Below, piece by piece: positions 56,441 to 64,000 of a stretch of DNA of 64,000 nucleotides. Source of the stretch: Haliclystus octoradiatus. Lineage: Eukaryota; Cnidaria; Staurozoa; Stauromedusae; Haliclystidae. The notes under the pieces were generated by a model that ran no database searches, had not been told where the DNA came from, and saw nothing but the letters and a program-made list of their open reading frames with translations. Position 1 is the first letter of the stretch. Each line of letters opens with the position of its first letter. Location: the NCBI GenBank assembly GCA_916610825.1, contig OU744452.1:2267543-2331542 (forward strand). Direction: 5' to 3'. The position numbers and the translations under genes were made by a program.

Positions 56441-57925
56441 ATCTACCCATGTGGTAGTTTTGACCTACAGAATTTGAGGAAATTTTGCCTGTGTTTCAGG
56501 GTCGTAATCTCAAAAATATGTTCGCAAATATGTTCGCAGAAATTGCATGCGTTGTGCTCAGTCTTGACATCTGATTGGATAAATTCAAAGTAACTTCACA
56601 AGGCGGTTCTAGATATTTCTGCAGTTTTATTCAACGGTCTTGTTCTCGTGTGACTATCAGCGTTGAAGCATCAGAACAAATTCAAAGCAAATCTACTCTG
56701 CTATAAACCATGTTTATTGCAATGGTCATGAAGAAAGAGACAAACCATGTTTATTGCAATGGTCATGACGACAGAGATTACCTATTTTATCAAGACTTTC
56801 TTCGAATTATTACGAATTGATCCCTAATCAACAACGAGATATTTTTGGAAGAATGAATTGGAAGGCAGATAGATTTACACGCAGAAATTATACGCAGTAA
56901 TTAGAAATTGTACAAACTGGTAGAGAACTCGGAGGAAATGTGTAAGTACGTCTGTTATATAAATAACGTTGTTTATATCATTTCAACCTGAACTCAATTG
57001 TGTCGCAATTTCCAAGGTCGACAAAGAATAAATAAATTTGAACCTGACAAAAGCAACCAGAAAGAGGGCAAAGTCAGACAAGCCATAACAATTGTTTATA
57101 TTTGAAATAATTGTGATTGTAGTTCTGATTTAATTTAATTTCGATTTACAGTGTTATGAGAATGAAATTTCAAAATTAAAATTGCGTGTCTCGAAACTGT
57201 AATTTGTCGTAGACAAGTGTTCAAAGCATGTCACTACTGTGTTTGAATTTGTCACGCTATTGGATTCTTCTGACTGCTTGTCCGTCCTTTTTGGGTTCAT
57301 TTTGCTGCTATTAGTCTCTGGCAAATTGTTGTAAATCTAACCTGGCATCAAAATTTGAGTACCGAAATTAGAAAGCACAACAAGCCGGCCCAACTGTTGA
57401 CATAAAATATAAGGCAATGGAACTCAATTCTACAACTATTTACCTTGAAAACTTATACCTGGAATAGACAATGAACTTAGCTTTGTGGATTTCTTGATCA
57501 AAGTGGTAAACTCATTTCAAATACCAGGACTATAGGGATTTCTAATAAAATGGAACAGCTTATAATAGATATAAATCCCGGATAAATTCATCAATTTTAT
57601 ATAACACTACACCCTTTCAAGAGTGGATATCCACTTATAGTTCATATATGTATGTTTTATTTGTGGATTGTCATTTTTTTAATGTTGCAGATTGTAGCTG
57701 AATTGTATATTGGATATTGAAGACTAATTCTTGATGAAGTGAAGTTCAATATAATTATATATATTTAACTCAAAATAACCATTACAATTTAACATTTATT
57801 GTCATTGTATGTTTATCGTTATGTGATATTTTGACTGACTCCTTTCTTCTTACTCAATCTTTTTTTGGTGTACAAAATGGGCGTGGCAAATGACGTAATT
57901 AATTTTGACCCCCATAAAATAATTC
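56441..57925. other. Interior of the hAT-ended element, nothing recognised
   Basis: Unique-looking AT-rich sequence to the right TIR. Apart from the 37-bp duplication, no gene or repeat was identified. Confidence 0.4.
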
Positions 57926-57948
57926 CTGGATCCGCGCCTGCTTCTGTC

Positions 57949-59880
57949 CATCTCTGATATAGAAGGAAGATCAAAGTCATTGAGTGATTTTCCTTTCGCT
58001 TGCAGTTTGTTTTGTAAATCCAAAAGAACCAACACTTTCAAATTAATATCTGTAGACTGGGGTTACTGATATCTAAAGGTTACTCATCCAACCATTCAAA
58101 AACATGTGCTTCGTAAAGTTTTAATGGATCATTTGCTTCACAAAATAGCAATATAGCAGCAAATAGATCCCTGATTTGCTTGGAATATTGAGAAGTGGCA
58201 GCTTCTGACAAAACCATATCCCATTCATCATCATCTCGAAGTAGTCCAACCTCACGGCAGACACTCTTGAAGTTGAGATGTGAAGTACCGTTGAGTTGTA
58301 AAAGATCTGAAAAGCTTATTTTCCCGTTGCAATGGTTGTGATGCAACAATATTCTGAGGTAGAATTCATCACCAGTCATGGGATGAATTGTGTGTACTCG
58401 ACCAATTATAGCACCAAACCCTCTCTTTCTATGATGCCATTTCCCTTGTCTCCACGTTATGAATTTTGGAAAATCAACATACTTGATCATTGTTCTGGAC
58501 TGCTGCCATTTGCAGATCAGAGCCCTTGGTAACATATTTATATAAATATTTTGCTGCCATTGGTGAAACACATGCTTCTACATTGATGTGAGCTTCGTAA
58601 CGAAAAAGTAAATAAGGATTATAAGGCACTGCCCATTGATTGTCGATTGCTCTACCCTCATGTTCAACTCATCCCATCCCATCCGTACCAGATGTTAATG
58701 GCTTTGGGAATCCTCTTGCACATCTCCCCATTTAGTCTTTGCATACTGCACTGCAACGGTGGATCATTTTGGACAAAACCAGCTCCAATAGCCTCTTGGC
58801 TTGATCCCTTTTTGGTCCTTCTGGATGCAAATTGGGATCAGGTGGAATTGCAGCAGAAATAATGTTATCAACATCTGAAGCAGTGTGGAGTCGGTCATCG
58901 TCTGTCAAGATAAATAGAGTATGGGTGTGTGGAAGTCCTCTTTACTGGAACTCTGTTACTGCGACGTTTCCTGCCCTTCTTCAAAAGATTGAGTTTTTTG
59001 TTACATCGTCCATCATTTGATTTAAATTGAAAACCCGATCAACTAAATCAGGTCGATCTTCTGATGTCTGGCTTTGGAGTAGAGAGCTTTGAATCTATGG
59101 TCAGTAAGGGTTGCAAGTAAATGTGATGAAAAGGTCATGCTTGTGAAATTCCCTAGTTATTGCTATGGCATTTTGAAACTGTTGGTGCATGTTACGTGGA
59201 CTTCCAGGAATAAGGGGATAGAAAGTATTTAATAAGTATTTATGTTGCTAATATGTAATTCCGTACCGGACCTCTTTGCCGTACTGGACATTTATGCATC
59301 TCCATAGTTTCTAAATGCCTGTTGAACATCTTCGCAGATTCTTCTATACTTATCTCCACGAAGTGACTTTTGATTGAACTTGATGTACTGCAGCCGCTGA
59401 TTTTCTACTTTAGCATACTGCACACATATATATTCCTGGAATGGCCGACAACCTCTGAAACATATAAACAGTCCATTAAATAGGAACTAATGTTTGTGAT
59501 ACAGTTTGGTTTTACCTGAGAATTGTGGAAGGTATTGATCGCATTTGAATTTGAAATGCATAAAATTGTGCAGCTGACATTGATTTTGCCTCACATGCTT
59601 GTTTTCGTTCTAAATGCCACCCATCTTCTCCAGTGGGAAAGAACATTACAAAATGGAGTGGGTCAGCTGATCGATGTGTGTCAATAACTTCCTTTACAGG
59701 GACACCGTCTTCACTCCTTAGGGGGGTTCGCGACAGTAGCCCCATTTTGAATTTATAATTAGTCATTTTTGTAAGAAAAAAACAATTTAAAGATGGCAGC
59801 TTGCTTCGTAAAAAGAAGGGTAAGACTATTTGACAGTCAGTCCAATACGCATGCGCAAAAGTGGATACGTCATACTTCAT
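57949..59880 (-). pseudogene. Helitron Rep (HUH) domain and linker, degenerate
   Basis: From the right: DPLHFVMFFPTGEDGWHLE, AAQFYAFQIQMRSIPSTI, a 61-bp intron (59455-59515), FQEYICVQYAKVENQRL, an FITFTCNPY segment (Rep motif 1, near 59120), the GLPHTHTLFIL HUH motif (58918-58945) and the AAKYLYKYVTKG catalytic-Tyr motif (58518-58560). A 163-codon open stretch (58571-58080) covers DEFYLRILLHHNHCNGKISF. Frameshifts lie between several motifs. HUH proteins nick and join single-stranded DNA in rolling-circle transposition. Confidence 0.85.
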
Positions 59881-60651
59881 TAGCCTCACTACATCACGGC
59901 CCTCATTTCCGCGAGGCGCTCCAGTTAGGGCCTAATAAAATTTAAGGTTGAAAGTGTGCCAGAAACCAAAAATATGGTGTGCCCAATCACAGCGCACCTT
60001 GGTGTCATGTGAGTTACAGCCATGTGTTGGTTGGTCGGCCCATCGAAGAACAATACAACGAGGTGTGAACAAGAATTGAAATTTGCTGAATTCAGCTATT
60101 TTGAATTTCAACATTTTGTAAACAAACTGTTGAAGAAAACTAAAAAAAGTCAAGTTTACGGTATTATTTTGGAACAAATTGGAGCAGCAGAATTATAAAT
60201 AATAGATTACATTATTCCGAAGGACTGTATGAACATCATGAAGACCTTTAGTGGGCGTAGAATACAAAATAAAAGCAGAAAACATCATGTTTTGATGGAG
60301 CGATCGCCATCGTTGGAAAATTGTAAGCACTTCCATTGTTTTGAATCATGATTTAAATAATCAAAATCAAAGAAATATTCAAAATTTAAAATCAATTCTC
60401 CAACATACAGCATTACTCTGATTCAAAATTCCATTTCTCCATAAATATATAATTAAAAATTGACAATATGACAGAATAAGCGATCGAAATATAAACTTTG
60501 AAAATGATTCAGGCAAGTTTGTTTACATTATTAGCGTTTTATTCACCAACCAGCGCTCGATAAAAATTCACGTGATACAAAGGTGCGCTGTGATTGGGCA
60601 CACCTATGGGAAATGCGATTGGGAAATGAGGGCCGTGATGGAATGGGGCTA
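59881..60651. mobile_element. Non-autonomous transposon, ~30-bp TIRs, 9-bp target duplication
   Basis: Left TAGCCTCACTACATCACGG and right CCGTGATGGAATGGGGCTA are imperfect inverted ends, followed inward by GCCCTCATTTCC on both sides. ATACTTCAT flanks it at 59872-59880 and 60652-60660. The subterminal word AATCACAGCGCACC is also inverted on the right. It resembles 9880-10679 in TSD length and TAGCC end. No transposase. Confidence 0.85.
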
Positions 60652-61500
60652 ATACTTCATTGATTCAAGTGATTGATAAACTGCCTGTCATTTAGCGCTG
60701 GGATTTATTTGACAGGCAGTTTTAAAAGAATAATTATTACACTGCCTATCATTTAGGAAGAGGAACTATTTGATGTTGAAATTACATGTTGACAACAACT
60801 TCAGCATTCCAATATATTCATTGTTGTATATAAATATATAATACCTTACCGTATTTTGTATGATTAATCTTGTTAGTTAATTGATTAAGTTAGTTCATTA
60901 ATTGAGTTAGTTCGTAATGTAATTAGTTAATCTAATCGAGCTAATCGAATAAAGTGAACTTGTTTACATCCATTATAGTATGTAAACGAGACCGATATGT
61001 AAACGAGAATATATCTTGTATATAACCAATTGACTTGTTTTCAAATGTTCAGTAGTGTAAACTGTGTAATGTATGAGTGTTAAGGATATCTGACGATGTT
61101 CTAATAAATGTTTATTGACTTGAAGCCTGAGTGTTGATTTGGCTACTTTGTTATTGTTTGACTTGATAAGTTTATTGAAGAACTTCAACATTTGACAGGC
61201 AGTCTTGGCTTAGAGTAATAAAATGTATATGTTGTTGATTCTGACTGAAAAATTACTAGATTGGTTGCCCATCCAGGAAGCTGGACAATTCGAAGGACAT
61301 TCTATTAGATAGTTGGTAAAATATTGTTGCTCTGCAAAAATTTTGGCAAAGGAATTATTACTCTTGCCTGCCATTTAACCAACGAGTGTTTGACAGACAT
61401 CATTTGCAATATTGACTTACATGTTGTTTATAATCATAGAGGTATTATTAAATTGCATGACAGGCAGCCATACATTTTGTTTCAATAATCCTGATCTGTG
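60652..61500. repeat. Cluster of GACAGGCAG / CTGCCTGTC words
   Basis: CTGCCTGTCATTT near 60680 and GACAGGCAG near 60713 form a hairpin. Further copies or variants lie near 60753, 61196, 61372 and 61455. No coding seen. Confidence 0.5.
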
Positions 61501-61563
61501 GTCATGTCAGAAGATTAGGTAGATTGTCTCTCATTTATAATATAGGACTATTTGACTATTTGA

Positions 61564-61608
61564 CTTATACTTGCGTGCGACTTATATATATGCGCTGGAT
61601 TACGGTAG
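61564..61608 (-). repeat. Terminal fragment of the TACCGTAATCCAGCG MITE
   Basis: GCGACTTATA...GCGCTGGATTACGGTAG matches the right end of 38916-39587. Confidence 0.7.
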
Positions 61609-61766
61609 TTGAAAAAGGAGCAGTTATCCAGTTCTGAACTTCTCCAGTTTTCCATTCAAACAAACTGCCTTATACGTTTAATGATTTGAGGTGTACGAAG
61701 ATTTTTACCGTATGAGGAAAATTATAAGGCATATCACAACTCTTCTCCTGTGTGGCAAATGTTAAA

Positions 61767-62030
61767 AAGGCCTGGGAAAAGCTAAATCGCAATTTTATGG
61801 GGAGACTGGTGCAGCTAGACAGTAATCATAAACAATGTTTGCAAGCAATCAAACCAAGCAATCAAATTGCAGGATCATGACGCAATATTCTATAATGTTA
61901 ATGTTGTTAATGTGATTCAATTTCTTTTATGCTTAGACCAAATTGAATCAATTGCAGACAGAAATCATGAAGATGAAAAAGAAATGCCAATTAAAGAATG
62001 TGAGTCAACAATTTTGAAATCGATAATGAT
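61767..62030 (+). pseudogene. Diverged copy of hinge exon 9 and its flanking introns
   Basis: AGGCCTGGGAAAAG at 61772 and AGCTAGACAGTAATCATAAA further on match 45036-45210. The exon copy 61937-61999 is 63 nt like exon 9, has GCTTAG acceptor and GTGAGT donor, and encodes DQIESIADRNHEDEKEMPIK. The frame and splice sites are kept, so it may belong to a second fusion gene rather than a dead fragment. No other exon of such a gene was found before the LTR element at 62859. Confidence 0.8.
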
Positions 62031-62858
62031 TTTCTGAGGGAGCATGCCTACAGACCCCCTTGAAGAAGCCACGTCTTTGGGGTTCCTCCCCATAAATCTC
62101 CCTCATTTTTGTCAAACAAGGTTGAGAGCTCTGTTTATGTCCATTTTTGTTTTGCATATGATGTTCATGTGATATCTCTCTGGGAGGCAGCATCCAATAT
62201 TGGATTATTTGTTGTCCACTCTTATCTATAATTACGATGAGAAATAACTCTAACTAGACAGTCTGATTTTTGACTTTTATTTTTTCTTAATCAAAATGTC
62301 GTCTTTATAGCACTGTTTCTATCTTAAGAAATAGATTATTTTTAAAACCTTACCTCCATGTAAAATTAGTAATGCAAGAGTAAGCTTGAAGATCAAATGT
62401 GAACATATCTGTAGACAATAACTAATGCCGATGGAAACTATTTAAATGTATACTTTTAGAAAATTAGTTCATAGCTTTCATTGTTTTGCTTAGCATATCA
62501 AATGTATAATATTCTGAATCAGGTAGAAAACTATATAAACAAGACTTATTTTGTAGGAAACAGTTTAGATGAAGTAAACGGGAAAGATATACAAATTATT
62601 TACGGGAAAAAGTCCCTTCGTTTAACATTGCACGAAACGTTGTTTGGACAGGCAAACTTTTGCTATCATCAAATTTACAAAACATAACAATATTTTATTT
62701 TGTTTTAATTCAGCTAATTGCAGACTTGCATGTGTAATTTTGTATCATGAACTCATGATCTACATCTACGGCTATGTGTTTTCTCCTGCTCTTTTGTTTT
62801 GAAATTTGATTTGTTGTAAGATCACCTTAAACCTGATCAAGTAATACCAATGAAAGAG
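62031..62858. other. Spacer, nothing firmly recognised
   Basis: An acceptor-like TTTTGTAG at 62555 precedes a short open frame to 62687, but it matches no family and cannot follow the exon-9 copy in frame. Confidence 0.35.
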
Positions 62859-63001
62859 TGTAACACAATAATGAGACACGTGCTGCACAAGCGAACGCGA
62901 ACGAATCTCATCTATCTCAAAACAGAACATGTGCTAAATACACCATAAATGAATAAGAGGCTATAACATTAAAACGAGGTAAATATCTATATATGCTTAC
63001 A
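62859..63001 (-). repeat. Probable 3' LTR of the right-edge element
   Basis: On the - strand starts TGTAAGCATATATAG and ends CATTATTGTGTTACA (143 bp), preceded by GATGGGG. The partner LTR is outside the window, so the borders are predicted from TG...CA ends and position only. Confidence 0.6.
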
Positions 63002-63067
63002 CCCCATCTAGATTTATAAAAATCTAAAAATAATTTTAAAAAGGTAATTTTTTAATAATTAATAGTT

Positions 63068-64000
63068 TTACTCGTAATCATTTAACCACTGAGGTCTACG
63101 CCTTATGCGTACAGGTCGAACAGGAATGTCTTCTTGATCACTATTATTGTCATTATCATTATCATCTATATCTTGATTATCATCTTCTACATTATTACCA
63201 TTATCATCAGATGACTCTGAAAAATTATCACAATCATCATCATTAAGATGTTCATTATCATCAATACTATCACTATCCTCTGAACGCATTCTTAAATGAG
63301 AAATATGTCTCAGCGAAATATAATCATTAATTAAAACTTTAACTTTAAAAGCAGATACTTGTTCAATAACGACTCCTTCTAACCAACGACGAAAACAACG
63401 TAGTTGTTGATCTGGTTTAATCCAAACAGGACAACCAACGTCATAAATAACAATAAATGAATTCTTTTTCACTTCAGGTTCAATTAACTTTAGACGTGGT
63501 TTATATGCATAGATACGTTCTGCAGGAGGAATACTATTATTATCAGTTGGTAGATTATTATACCAATAAATGGCGTCATTAATTGAAATAGAAGATCTAC
63601 TTGCTATTACTTTAATTGTACGATGGTTTCTTTCAATTATTCCGTTTCCACTGGCCTTATAAGCGGCACGTGGAGTTATTAATACATTCTATTCTTTACA
63701 AATCGCAATTACACCTTTAGATTTGAATGTACTGTAATTATCAAATAATAATTCATCTGGCGGCCCCCTTTCACAAAATACAGAATTTAACTGTGTAACA
63801 AATTGTTCTTCCCCTTCATTAGATATTTTTCGCCACAAACAAAACCTAGAAGGCCCGCAATCAATAAACGTCATATATTTAAACCCTTCAAACATAGCTA
63901 CGTCGACAGCAACCCGTTTCCACATTTTATCAACAGACAATTTGCCTTTCTCCCACGTAATAGGTGCAGGGTCGATTGAATGACATTGATTACAAGATTT
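63068..64000 (-). pseudogene. Integrase of the right-edge LTR element
   Basis: From the right: WKRVAVDVAMFEGFKYMTFI, PDELLFDNYSTFKSKGV (core Asp), a stop near 63689, NGIIERNHRTIKVI (core Glu), YWYNNLPTDNNSIPPAERIY, then VGCPVWIKPDQQLRCFRRWL and SLRHISHLRMRS (C-terminal domain). A ~60-residue Asp/Asn-rich tail and VRIRRRPQWLNDYE end it. One stop interrupts an otherwise open frame, so the copy is young. Confidence 0.85.

Larger units (their letters stand above)
53054..57940. mobile_element. hAT-ended non-autonomous element, 4.9 kb, inside the Helitron
   Basis: Perfect 15-bp TIRs CAGGCGCGGATCCAG (53054-53068; complement 57926-57940) are flanked by the 8-bp duplication CTTCTGTC (53046-53053 and 57941-57948), the hAT signature. 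Without the element and one duplicate the Helitron frame is continuous. The interior has no transposase; it is filled at 53613-56440 by tandem copies of another repeat. A 37-bp direct duplication lies at 56705-56778. Confidence 0.9.
51325..59880 (-). mobile_element. Helitron (rolling-circle transposon), degenerate, with intron-bearing RepHel
   Basis: On the - strand a Helitron Rep segment (59880-57949) is followed by a PIF1-type helicase (53045-51325), the RepHel order. Two insertions are recognised: a hAT-ended element (53054-57940) between them and a 9-bp-TSD element at the 5' side (59881-60651). Small GT-AG introns (59455-59515, 51872-51970, 51639-51753) interrupt the coding sequence. Several frameshifts make it inactive. 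The 5' TC and 3' CTRR ends were not found, so the outer borders are approximate. Confidence 0.85.
62859..64000 (-). mobile_element. LTR retrotransposon, 3' end, antisense, running off the window
   Basis: On the - strand, integrase sequence (64000-63068) is followed by a short untranslated part, a G-rich tract GATGGGG and an LTR-like sequence (63001-62859). The 5' half lies beyond the window. I would place it in the Gypsy group by its integrase, but less surely than the others. Confidence 0.75.

Noticed and set aside
62481..62687. Open frame after an acceptor-like TTTTGTAG as next exon of a second fusion gene
   Set aside because: Joining it to the exon-9 copy in phase 1 makes an immediate stop, and the translation resembles nothing in the caspase.

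Overview
The window is animal nuclear DNA: AT-rich, with spliceosomal GT-AG introns and many kinds of eukaryotic transposon. The species cannot be fixed from the sequence. The gene content and repeat load would suit a marine invertebrate, for example a tunicate or another invertebrate deuterostome, but that is a guess. Only two host loci are visible. At the left edge are the last two coding exons of the mitochondrial ribosomal protein gene mrpl43 (+ strand, 214-1546). From 25352 to 49896 lies an 11-exon gene (+ strand) whose exons join in frame without a break into a protein of about 1221 residues: seven leucine-rich repeats, a ROC GTPase domain, a COR domain, a two-exon hinge, and a complete caspase domain with catalytic His and Cys. 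This LRR-ROC-COR-caspase fusion is the most interesting object here. It looks like a GTPase-switched protease, in which the LRR-ROC-COR module of MFHAS1/LRRK-type proteins takes the place of the usual death-fold prodomain.

The fusion gene sits in a local cluster of copies. A broken copy of its first exon lies upstream (13440-14054, continuing at 25020-25082). A diverged copy of hinge exon 9 with its flanking introns lies downstream (61767-62030).

The rest is layered mobile DNA. 2053-13173 is a decayed Gypsy-type LTR retrotransposon (149-bp LTRs, AGAAT target duplication). A second, antisense Gypsy element is inserted in its integrase region, and that element is itself broken by a TAGTACAG-ended DNA transposon (6406-8934) and a 9-bp-TSD transposon (9880-10679). 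14055-25019 is an 11-kb composite of TAGTCCAG-ended elements carrying arrays of a ~146-bp satellite. Its layout is explained by one copy inserting into the array of another, followed by an inversion between their arms. Introns of the fusion gene hold several MITEs, a hAT transposase relic, a GIY-YIG endonuclease relic, long inverted repeats, and a compact antisense LTR element (40920-44544).

Downstream, 51325-59880 is a degenerate antisense Helitron (Rep plus helicase, with introns) split by a 4.9-kb hAT-ended element (53054-57940). That element contains tandem 806-bp units carrying a tRNA-like sequence. 59881-60651 is a second 9-bp-TSD transposon. The right edge (62859-64000) is the 3' end of another antisense LTR retrotransposon that runs out of the window.
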